Assembly: GCA_029884515.1 (NCBI GenBank)
Contig: JAOUHR010000026.1
Coordinates: 1 to 12,489 of the forward strand
Origin: Gemmatimonadota bacterium
Lineage (GTDB): Bacteria > Gemmatimonadota > Gemmatimonadetes > Gemmatimonadales > Gemmatimonadaceae
Reading direction: 5' to 3'
Length of the DNA: 12,489 nt
In this document: positions 1-6,049 of the stretch, piece after piece
How the letters are laid out: each line of letters begins with the position of its first letter
Position numbering within the stretch: the stretch's first letter is position 1
The notes under the pieces: generated by a model
Databases searched by the model: none
Seen by the model: only the letters and a program-made list of their open reading frames with translations
What the model was told of the DNA's origin: nothing
Made by a program: the position numbers and the translations under genes

Positions 1-381
1 CCGCACGGCGCCCAGGTCGTTGGTGAGCCGGGCCATGACCTCCCCGGTGCGGTTCCGGGCGTACCAGGCCGCGTCGAGCGCGGTGAGGCGGGCGAAGAGG
101 GCGTTGCGCAGGTCGTTCTCGACCACGCGTGAGACGCCGTTCAGGACCTGCCGCATGGAGTAGCGGAAGACGGCCATCACGAGAGTGACGGCGAGCATCT
201 CGCCGGCGATCCAGGCGATGCGGCCCCATGGGGCGCCTGCGCCCATGCCGTCGATGGCGCCCCGGAGGAGGGTGGGGATGAGGCTCGCGAGCGCGGTGGA
301 GAACACGACGCAGGCGAGGCCCACGGCGAACCTGCGCCAGTGCGGGACCAACCAGGGGACCAGGCGGGTAAGAGGACTCAC
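1..381 (-). CDS. ABC exporter, N-terminal transmembrane part (partial)
   Basis: Only the first 127 residues lie in the window; the gene runs off at position 1. The translation begins MSPLTRLVPWLVPHWRR, then shows two likely membrane spans (about residues 18-40 and 55-74). Next comes the helix typical of type I ABC exporters of the MsbA/MdlB kind: VENDLRNALFARLTALDAAW, then WYARNRTGEVMARLTNDLGAVR. Such proteins are fused membrane-plus-ATPase half transporters that export lipids, drugs or peptides; the substrate cannot be told here, and the ATPase half is outside the window. The GTG start at 381 has GGAG eight bases upstream. An in-frame ATG at 414 would add 11 residues but has no ribosome site. 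It diverges from the lipoprotein gene at 462 across about 80 bases. Confidence 0.85.
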   Translation of the reverse strand, partial: MSPLTRLVPWLVPHWRRFAVGLACVVFSTALASLIPTLLRGAIDGMGAGAPWGRIAWIAGEMLAVTLVMAVFRYSMRQVLNGVSRVVENDLRNALFARLTALDAAWYARNRTGEVMARLTNDLGAVR

Positions 382-395
382 CGGTCGACTCCGCG

Positions 396-424
396 TTGAA
401 ACCCCGCGGTCCATCGGGCAATTT
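396..424 (+). promoter_or_regulatory. possible promoter of the glycine-zipper lipoprotein gene
   Basis: TTGAAA at 396-401 resembles a -35 box. About 17 bases further lies an AT-rich patch, CAATTT at 419-424, which is only a weak -10 match but stands out in this GC-rich DNA. A start near 431 would give a leader of about 30 bases before the ATG at 462. This is pattern-based only. Confidence 0.3.
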
Positions 425-461
425 GCACGTACCCCACTCGATCCCCACCACGGAGCAGCAT

Positions 462-1268
462 ATGACCAGCAATTCTATTCGTCGAGCCTTCCTGCCGCTG
501 ATCGCGGTCGCCTTCGTCGTCGCGGCTTGCGGCGGCAACCAGGACGCCGCCACGGATGAGGCGGGCCGTGCGATCGAACTCACCCCGCGCGACTCGATGG
601 CGCCGATGAACGACGCGCCCGTCGCGACGCCGGACGCCAATGCGACGACGCCGGCGCCCGCGACGGCGCCCGCGAAGAAGGCCGTGACGCCGCCGGCCCC
701 GCGCCCGACGACGTCCTCCGCCGCCCCGCGCTCGGGCACCGGCGTGATCGCCGCCGGCACCTCGTTCGCCGTCACCAACGGCGCGCGCATCTGCACCAAC
801 ACGCACAAGGTCGGCGACCGCTTCGTCACGACGCTCGCCGCCGACGTCGCGGGCACGAATGGCGCGAGGATCCCCGCCGGCGCGACCGTCACGCTCGCCG
901 TGACCGAGTCGGCCATCAGCAAGAACTCGAAGGACAACTGGAAGCTCGCCTTCGACGTCGTGTCGGTGACGGTGAACGGCCAGGCGATGGACGTGCAGGG
1001 TGACGTCACGCAGGTCGCCACGATCGAGGCGGTCCGCTCGCAGAGCACCGGCCAGCAGGTCGGCAAGGTCGCGACGGGCGCCGCCGCCGGCGCCGTCGCC
1101 GGCAAGCTCCTCGGCAAGAGCACCAAGGCGACCGTCCTCGGCGCCGCGGTCGGCGCGGTGGCCGGTGGCGCCGTGGCCGCGGGCACGGCCGACTACGAGG
1201 GTTGCCTGCCGGAGAACGGCACGATCACCATCGCGCTCTCGGCGCCGTTGACGGTACCACGGGGGTGA
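462..1268 (+). CDS. glycine-zipper lipoprotein of unknown function
   Basis: The product is 268 residues. It has a lipoprotein signal peptide with lipobox VAAC and acylated Cys23, followed by CGGN. Residues 30-92 are a Pro/Ala/Thr-rich linker. A beta-rich domain follows (about 95-190) with the pattern 'GTSFAV...VGDRF...NGARIPAGATVTLAV...', seen in envelope proteins of Acidobacteria and Gemmatimonadota. A glycine-zipper segment follows (about 200-242: ATGAAAGAVAGKLLG, VLGAAVGAVAGGAVAAG), of the kind that packs helices in membranes. Cys111 and Cys248 could form a disulfide. The ATG at 462 is chosen because GGAG sits six bases upstream and the signal peptide starts there; a longer reading from 396 adds non-signal sequence. 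It probably resides in the envelope with a structural or assembly role, but the function is unknown. Confidence 0.85.
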   Translation: MTSNSIRRAFLPLIAVAFVVAACGGNQDAATDEAGRAIELTPRDSMAPMNDAPVATPDANATTPAPATAPAKKAVTPPAPRPTTSSAAPRSGTGVIAAGTSFAVTNGARICTNTHKVGDRFVTTLAADVAGTNGARIPAGATVTLAVTESAISKNSKDNWKLAFDVVSVTVNGQAMDVQGDVTQVATIEAVRSQSTGQQVGKVATGAAAGAVAGKLLGKSTKATVLGAAVGAVAGGAVAAGTADYEGCLPENGTITIALSAPLTVPRG

Positions 1269-1306
1269 GGTGTGAGGTGTGAGGTGTGAGGTGTGAGGTG
1301 TGAGGT
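1265..1306 (+). repeat. six perfect tandem copies of heptamer GTGAGGT
   Basis: Copies lie at 1265-1271, 1272-1278, 1279-1285, 1286-1292, 1293-1299 and 1300-1306. The TGA stop of the lipoprotein gene is inside the first copy. A GG pair recurs every seven bases on the plus strand. The complementary heptamer recurs at 1363-1390, so the two arrays form arms of a large inverted repeat around the hairpin at 1312-1348. Confidence 0.95.
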
Positions 1307-1311
1307 AAGAC

Positions 1312-1348
1312 AATGCGGGGGGAGGCTCACAGAGCTTCCCCCCGCATT
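1312..1348. terminator. strong hairpin, probable bidirectional terminator
   Basis: A 17-base stem (1312-1328 with 1332-1348) closes on a 3-base loop ACA. Pairing is complete apart from one G-T wobble, and the stem includes a run of six G-C pairs. It sits midway between two convergent genes ending at 1268 and 1392, where a shared terminator is expected. The flanks are mildly T-rich on both strands (TTGTT after it on plus, TCTTA after it on minus) rather than a full U-tract. Confidence 0.75.
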
Positions 1349-1362
1349 CGTTGTTCCCTTAC

Positions 1363-1390
1363 ACCTCACCCCTCACACCTCACACCTCCC
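1363..1390 (-). repeat. four copies of heptamer ACCTCAC (inverse of the left array)
   Basis: Copies are ACCTCAC (1363-1369), CCCTCAC (1370-1376), ACCTCAC (1377-1383) and ACCTCCC (1384-1390); two are perfect complements of GTGAGGT and two carry one change each. The array ends one base before the ggt stop codon, so the arrays and the central hairpin fill almost the whole gap between the two genes. Confidence 0.9.
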
Positions 1391-1391
1391 A

Positions 1392-3167
1392 TCAATACCC
1401 CAGAGCCAACCCCGAGCCCCGCGGCTCCTTCACTCCCTGCCACCCCCCCGGCACCCGCATCACCGCGTTCACGTTCGCGATCCCCTGCGTCGTCACCACC
1501 TCGTGCCCCATCGCGCGGAGCGCGACGAGCGTCTGGTCGGGGAACCCGATGCTCTCCACCCGGATCTGGTCCGGCAGCGCCTGGTGATGCATCCGCGGCG
1601 CGCGCATGGCGTCGGCCAGCGTCATCCCGTGCTCGATCACGTTGAGGATCACCTGCGACACCGCGGTGATGATCGTGGGGCCGCCGGCGGCGCCCACCAC
1701 GAGCAGCACCTTCCCGTCGCGGTCGAGCACGATCGTCGGAGACATCGCGCTCAGCATCCGCTTGCCCGGCTGCACGGCGTTGGCCTCGCCCTGCACGAGC
1801 CCGAACATGTTCGGCGAGCCCGGCTGCGCGGCGAAGTCGTCCATCTCGTTGTTCATCATGAAGCCGCCGCCCGGGATCCAGACGGCCGAGCCGTAGCCGC
1901 CATTGAGCGTCGTGGTGGTCGCCACCGCGTTCCCCATCGCGTCCACCACCGAGTAGTGCGTGGTGTGCTCCGGCTCCGGCGCCGTCTCGAACGCCGGCGT
2001 CTTGGAGGCGCGGCGCAGGTCGATCTGCTTCGCGAGGCCCGTCGCGTACGTCTTCGACGTGAGCTCGTCGCGCGGCACGGGCACGAAGTCGGCGTCGGCG
2101 AGCTTGGCGTTCCGGTCCTGGAAGGCGCGCCGGAACGTCTCGGCGAGGAGGTGCGTGTACTCCGGCGTGCCGAACGCCGGCAGGGGCGCGAACCGCTCGA
2201 GGATGTTGAACGACTCGGTCATCGTGATGCCGCCCGACGACGCGGGGGGCATCGTGATCAGCGTGTAGCCGCGATAATCGGAGACCACGGGCTCGCGCCA
2301 CTTCGGCTGGTAGGCGTGCAGGTCCTCGCGCGTGATGATCCCGCCGCCGCGCTGCATCTCGGCCACCAGCGCGTCCGCGATCGGCCCGTCGTAGAACGCC
2401 TCCGGGCCGCGGTCGGCGATCAACTGCAGGGACCGGCCGAGGTCGGCCTGCACCAGCGTCCCGCCCGGTGGCACCACCTGGCCGTCGGGGAAGAAGGTGG
2501 AGCAGCCCTCGAACCGGCAGAGCCGCTGCCGCGCGCCCGAGAGCGACCGGTAGAGCGCGCTGTCCACGGTGAAGCCATCGCGCGCCATGCGGATGGCCGG
2601 CGCCATCACCTGCGCGAGCGTCATCGTGCCGAAGCGCTGGAGCGCCGCGTCCAACCCCGCCACCGCGCCCGGCACGCCGGAGGCGAGGTGCCCCACCACG
2701 CTCTTGTCGGTGAGCTTGCCGAGGGAGTCCACGAACATGTTCCGGGTGGCCGCGAGCGGCGCGACCTCGCGGTAGTCGAGCGCCGCGGTGCGGCCGTCGG
2801 CCATGCGGATCACCATGAAGCCGCCCCCGCCGATGTTCCCCGCGAAGGGGTAGGTCACCGCGAGCGCGAAGCCCACGGCCACGGCCGCGTCCACCGAGTT
2901 CCCGCCCGACTTGAGGATCTCCACCCCGGCCTCGGTCGCGAGGTCGGAGTTGCTGGAGACCATCGAGCGCTCGCCGAACGCCGCCTCGCGCGCCTCCGGG
3001 AAGCGCCAGCCGCCGGCGAAGGTGCCGGAGTAGCGCGCGTCGCCGGCGCCGGGCGTCGCCGGCGACGTGGCCGGCGGCGTGCTCGCGGGCCGGCAGGCCG
3101 CGAGGGTGAGGGTCGCCAGGAGCGCCGCGGCGGTGCTGCGGCGGGAGAGATGGTGCCACGCGGTCAT
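1392..3167 (-). CDS. ggt: gamma-glutamyltranspeptidase, lipoprotein form
   Basis: The 591-residue product is a full-length N-terminal nucleophile hydrolase that cleaves gamma-glutamyl bonds (for example in glutathione) and may transfer the glutamyl group. The signal peptide ends in a lipobox, LAAC, with Cys25, so the enzyme is probably anchored in the envelope. The large subunit contains DYREVAP with the expected substrate-binding Arg133. Autocleavage and catalysis are expected at Thr402, start of TTHYSVVD. The small subunit carries MNNEMDDF (438-445), SPNMFGLVQGEANAV, MLSAMSPTIV (471-480), the oxyanion pair Gly495-Gly496 in AAGGPT, and the usual ending EPRGSGLALGY. Ala474 replaces a serine usually seen in the PLSSMSPT motif. 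The ATG at 3167 overlaps the upstream gene's stop by 4 bases and follows a GGGGA patch. Confidence 0.95.
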   Translation of the reverse strand: MTAWHHLSRRSTAAALLATLTLAACRPASTPPATSPATPGAGDARYSGTFAGGWRFPEAREAAFGERSMVSSNSDLATEAGVEILKSGGNSVDAAVAVGFALAVTYPFAGNIGGGGFMVIRMADGRTAALDYREVAPLAATRNMFVDSLGKLTDKSVVGHLASGVPGAVAGLDAALQRFGTMTLAQVMAPAIRMARDGFTVDSALYRSLSGARQRLCRFEGCSTFFPDGQVVPPGGTLVQADLGRSLQLIADRGPEAFYDGPIADALVAEMQRGGGIITREDLHAYQPKWREPVVSDYRGYTLITMPPASSGGITMTESFNILERFAPLPAFGTPEYTHLLAETFRRAFQDRNAKLADADFVPVPRDELTSKTYATGLAKQIDLRRASKTPAFETAPEPEHTTHYSVVDAMGNAVATTTTLNGGYGSAVWIPGGGFMMNNEMDDFAAQPGSPNMFGLVQGEANAVQPGKRMLSAMSPTIVLDRDGKVLLVVGAAGGPTIITAVSQVILNVIEHGMTLADAMRAPRMHHQALPDQIRVESIGFPDQTLVALRAMGHEVVTTQGIANVNAVMRVPGGWQGVKEPRGSGLALGY

Positions 3168-3883
3168 CGTTGTCCCCGGATGCGGTAGCGGAGTCCCACG
3201 CGCGTCGTGTACTGTCGCACCGAACGCGGCTCTCCCGAGGGCAGGCCCTCGGCGGATCCCCAGAGTGTCGAGTAGTCCTGCACCAGCGTGAACGCGGCCC
3301 GCTTGCCGATCGCGAAGCCGAAGCCGTACCCGACCACGAGCGCGAAGGCGTTGCGGGCCTCCTGCTCGTCGGCGGTGAGCACGTCGGTGCCCGAGTATCC
3401 GGTCCACTGGCCGAGCCCCATGCTCACCTCGACGATCTGGTGGAACCCCTCGCCCTCCACGGTGCGGAAGGTGGCGAGGAACTCGCGCAGCTGGATGTCG
3501 CCGCGCGAGTTGGGCGGGGCGGTGCCCCCGACCCGGCGGATCGGCACCGAGGCGAGGCCCGCGGTGAGCCCGATCGCGCCGGCGCGGATCCCGTAGTCGA
3601 GCGTCGCCCGGTACATGAGGGCGTCTCCCAGGTTCCAGTACGCGCCGCTCTGGCCATCGAACCGCCCCTGGGTCTGCAGGAAGCCGAAGGTGGCGTTCAC
3701 CGAGATGGGCGCGCCGTTCTCGCTCGGCGACGGGACCTTGATGATCTGCCCGGCCACCGGCAGCGCGAGGGAGGCGAGCAGGACGGCGGCGAGTGCGCCG
3801 GCGCGGATGGCGGTCGGGACCGCGGTCGGGACCGCGGTCGGGACCGCGAGGCGCGCCGTGGCGCGCCGGGTGCGTGGGGTCAT
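3164..3883 (-). CDS. predicted small outer-membrane beta-barrel protein
   Basis: The 239-residue product has a long basic start, a hydrophobic core (AGALAAVLLASLALPVAG, about 28-45) and a likely cut after VAG, before QIIKVPSPSENG. The mature part alternates Gly- and aromatic-rich strands (ISVNATFGFLQ, AYWNLGDALMYRATLDYGIR, IVEVSMGLGQWTGY, AFALVVGYGFGFAIGKRAAFTL) and ends TTRVGLRYRIRGQR. This suggests a barrel of roughly 8-10 strands. It has no family I can name. The N-terminal region contains VPTA three times, encoded by a 12-base tandem repeat. The ATG at 3883 lacks a ribosome site, though an adjacent in-frame GTG at 3886 is possible. It overlaps ggt by 4 bases and is very likely co-transcribed and coupled with it. 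Confidence 0.7.
   Translation of the reverse strand: MTPRTRRATARLAVPTAVPTAVPTAIRAGALAAVLLASLALPVAGQIIKVPSPSENGAPISVNATFGFLQTQGRFDGQSGAYWNLGDALMYRATLDYGIRAGAIGLTAGLASVPIRRVGGTAPPNSRGDIQLREFLATFRTVEGEGFHQIVEVSMGLGQWTGYSGTDVLTADEQEARNAFALVVGYGFGFAIGKRAAFTLVQDYSTLWGSAEGLPSGEPRSVRQYTTRVGLRYRIRGQR
3810..3845 (+). repeat. three perfect tandem copies of a 12-base unit
   Basis: The unit GCGGTCGGGACC occurs at 3810-3821, 3822-3833 and 3834-3845. On the minus strand it encodes the repeated tetrapeptide VPTA in the n-region of the beta-barrel protein's signal peptide. The unit is a multiple of three, so copy-number changes keep the frame. Confidence 0.95.
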
Positions 3884-3887
3884 CACG

Positions 3888-3898
3888 AGGGATAACTT
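3888..3898. promoter_or_regulatory. AT-rich patch in divergent gap, possible -10 region
   Basis: GGGATAACTTA is a rare AT-rich patch between the two divergent genes. Read on plus, TAACTT (3893-3898) could serve murQ. Read on minus, TAAGTT lies about ten bases before the ATG at 3883, which would give an almost leaderless message, in line with the lack of a ribosome site there. No good -35 box was found for either direction. Confidence 0.25.
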
Positions 3899-3920
3899 AG
3901 GGGGCAGTGGCCGCCGGCGA

Positions 3921-3955
3921 CACCGAGGGAGAGCCTCGGTGCCCTTGGTGTCCCT
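3921..3955 (+). repeat. hairpin plus GGTGYCCYT nonamer repeat before murQ
   Basis: CACCGAGG (3921-3928) and CCTCGGTG (3934-3941) are perfect inverted copies around GAGAG. The right arm runs into two nonamers, GGTGCCCTT (3938-3946) and GGTGTCCCT (3947-3955), with a decayed third copy (GGTGCCGAT, 3956-3964) over the ATG. If murQ starts at the in-frame GTG at 3939, the hairpin would mask both that start and GGAG at 3928-3931. Otherwise it is a leader or operator structure, or simply a dispersed intergenic repeat. Confidence 0.6.
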
Positions 3956-3962
3956 GGTGCCG

Positions 3963-4919
3963 ATGCGCACCCCGGCCGTGGACCCCACACTCAGACCCCG
4001 CCCCCACGTGCTCGATCCCCGGGTGACCGAGCGTCGCAACCCGCGCAGCGCCGAGATCGACCTCGCGTCGCCCCTCGAGATCGTGGACCTCATGAACGCC
4101 GAGGACCGTGGCGTCGCTGAGGCCGTCGGCACGCAGCGCACCGCGATCGCGCGCGCGATCGAGCTCGTGGAGGCGACCTTCCGCGCGGGCGGCCGGCTCT
4201 TCTACGTGGGTGCCGGCACCTCGGGCCGGCTCGGCGTGCTCGACGCCTCGGAGTGCCCGCCCACCTTCGGCACCGACCCGCAGATGGTGCAGGGGATCAT
4301 CGCCGGCGGCGCGCCAGCCCTCGTCCGCTCGGCCGAGGGCGCCGAGGACCTCCCCGACGGCGCACGCGCAGACCTGACGGTGGCCGGCGTGCGGCGGGGC
4401 GATTTCGTGCTCGGCATCGCCGCCAGCGGCACGACGCCCTACGTGCGCGCGGCGCTCGAGCACGCGCGCGCGCTCGGCGCGCGCACCGGCATCCTCGCCT
4501 GCTCGCCGCCGGCGCCGGACGTGATCGAGGCCGTGGATGTCGCCATCCTGCCGATCACGGGTCCCGAGGTGATGACGGGGTCGACCCGCCTCAAGGCCGG
4601 TACCGCCACCAAGCTCGTGCTCAACACCATCACCACCGGCGCGATGGTCCGCCTCGGCAAGGCGTACGGCAACCTCATGGTGGACCTCAGGGCGAGCAAC
4701 GTGAAGTTGCGGGACCGTGCCGAGCGCCTCCTGATGGTGACTTGCGGCGTGTCTCGCGACGACGCGCGCACCGTGCTCGGTCGCGCCGACGGCAGCGTGA
4801 AGGTCGCGATCGTGATGCAGAAGCTCGGGCTCGACCGCGCGACCGCCGAGTCGCGCCTCGCCACGGCGGGGGGGGTGATCCGCCGCGTGGTCCCCGACGC
4901 GCCGCCGCCGGTCGGATGA
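3963..4919 (+). CDS. murQ: N-acetylmuramic acid 6-phosphate etherase
   Basis: MurQ removes D-lactate from MurNAc-6-phosphate to give GlcNAc-6-phosphate in the cytosol. The 318-residue product begins in family style at TERRNPRSAEIDLASPLEIVDL (about 22-43). The SIS-fold core has YVGAGTSGRLGVLDASECPPT (81-101), AEGAEDLPDGA and GIAASGTTPY (151-160). Glu97 in ASECPPT and Glu128 in EGAED lie 31 residues apart, the same spacing as the catalytic Glu83 and Glu114 of E. coli MurQ. TGSTRLKAGTATKLVLN and NLMVDLRASNVKLRDRA are also typical. The ATG at 3963 has no ribosome site; GTG at 3939 has GGAG seven bases upstream and would add eight residues (MPLVSLVP), but lies in repeat sequence. Its stop overlaps anmK as ATGA. 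Confidence 0.93.
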   Translation: MRTPAVDPTLRPRPHVLDPRVTERRNPRSAEIDLASPLEIVDLMNAEDRGVAEAVGTQRTAIARAIELVEATFRAGGRLFYVGAGTSGRLGVLDASECPPTFGTDPQMVQGIIAGGAPALVRSAEGAEDLPDGARADLTVAGVRRGDFVLGIAASGTTPYVRAALEHARALGARTGILACSPPAPDVIEAVDVAILPITGPEVMTGSTRLKAGTATKLVLNTITTGAMVRLGKAYGNLMVDLRASNVKLRDRAERLLMVTCGVSRDDARTVLGRADGSVKVAIVMQKLGLDRATAESRLATAGGVIRRVVPDAPPPVG

Positions 4920-6049
4920 GCGGCGACGTCCTCATCGGGCTCATGTCGGGCACCTCGCTCGACGGCATCACGGCGGTCGCGGTGCGCTTCACCGAGGGCG
5001 ACGACGGGCGCGTGTCGCCGGAGCTGCTCGGGCACGTCGCACGCCCGTACGACGCCGCGACGCGTGAGCGGCTCGCCGCGGCGCTCGAGGGCGCCACCCC
5101 GAGCGAGTACACGCGCCTCGACTTCGCCCTCGGCGGCTGGCTCGCCGACGCCGCCGTCGCGGTGCTCGCCGAGGCCGGCGTGCCGCGCGACGAGGTGCGC
5201 GCCATCTGCTCACATGGCCACACCGTCTGGCACGAGCCGCCGCACGGCACCTGGCAGTGCGGCCAGCCCGCCGTGATCGCGGAGCGCACGGGCATCCCGG
5301 CGATCGCGGACTTCCGTGTGCGCGACGTGGCGGCCGGCGGGCAGGGCGCGCCGCTCGTGCCGATCGCCGACGCGCTCCTCTTCTCGTCGCCCACCAGGTG
5401 GCGCGTGCTGCAGAACCTCGGCGGGATCGGGAACCTCACCGTGGTGCCGCCGGGCGGCGCACTCGAGGCCGTGCGCGCGTTCGACACCGGGCCGGGCGTC
5501 TGCGTGATGGACGGCGTGACGCGCGCGCTCTGGCCCTCGCTCCCCTTCGACCGCGACGGCAAGCGCGCCGCCGCCGGCGTGCCGATCGAGGCGGTGATCG
5601 AGGCGCTGCTCGCGGATCCGTGGTACGCCGCCGAGCCGCCCAGGTCCACGGGGCGGGAACGCTATACCGCCGCGTTCATCGCGGACGTGATCGTCCGCTG
5701 CCGGGCTGCGCGCGCGGGGTGCACCGACGAGGACATCGTGGCCACCGCCACCTGGTTCACCGCGCGCAGCATCGCGCTCGCCTTCGAGCGGTTCGTGCCG
5801 CAGCCGGTGGACGAGGTGCTCCTCTCTGGCGGGGGCGCACGGAACCCCGTGCTGCGCGAGGCGATCGCGATGGTGCTCTCGCCGCGCCACGTGCGGCCGT
5901 TCGACGCCGTCTTCTTCGACGGCGAGGCCAAGGAGGCGGTGGCCTTCGCGTTCCTCGGGTGGCTCCACCTGCGCGGCCGCGCGGGCAACGTGCCCTCGGC
6001 GACGGGGGCGCGCGGGCCGCGCGTCCTCGGCGCGTACCACCCGGCGTGA
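4916..6049 (+). CDS. anmK: anhydro-N-acetylmuramic acid kinase
   Basis: AnmK opens the 1,6-anhydro ring of anhydro-MurNAc and phosphorylates it with ATP, giving the MurNAc-6-phosphate used by MurQ. The 377-residue product matches the family length (E. coli 369). It has the ATP-binding start IGLMSGTSLDG (7-17), CSHGHTVWHEP (98-108), ADFRVRDVAAGGQGAPLVP (131-149), LQNLGGIGNLT (165-175), AFDTGPGVCVMDG (188-200) with the probable catalytic Asp190, PRSTGRE (242-248), LLSGGGARNP (302-311), and the end NVPSATGARGPRVLGAYHPA. Two motif positions differ from E. coli: HGHT for HGQT and GPGV for GPGN. It overlaps murQ by 4 bases (ATGA) and nagZ by 4 bases (GTGA), so translation is probably coupled. Confidence 0.95.
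   Translation: MSGDVLIGLMSGTSLDGITAVAVRFTEGDDGRVSPELLGHVARPYDAATRERLAAALEGATPSEYTRLDFALGGWLADAAVAVLAEAGVPRDEVRAICSHGHTVWHEPPHGTWQCGQPAVIAERTGIPAIADFRVRDVAAGGQGAPLVPIADALLFSSPTRWRVLQNLGGIGNLTVVPPGGALEAVRAFDTGPGVCVMDGVTRALWPSLPFDRDGKRAAAGVPIEAVIEALLADPWYAAEPPRSTGRERYTAAFIADVIVRCRAARAGCTDEDIVATATWFTARSIALAFERFVPQPVDEVLLSGGGARNPVLREAIAMVLSPRHVRPFDAVFFDGEAKEAVAFAFLGWLHLRGRAGNVPSATGARGPRVLGAYHPA

Noticed and set aside
378..1313. Minus-strand open frame whose translation begins with LTPHTS repeats.
   Set aside because: The repeat is the heptamer array read as protein, and the rest is the complement of the lipoprotein gene.
1265..1390. The short direct repeats considered as a CRISPR array.
   Set aside because: The units are seven bases with no spacers, and there are no cas genes in the window.
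1293..3188. Long open frames opposite ggt, rich in Arg and His.
   Set aside because: They are antisense shadows of a clear ggt gene; their composition is that of GC-rich complement and no motif is seen.
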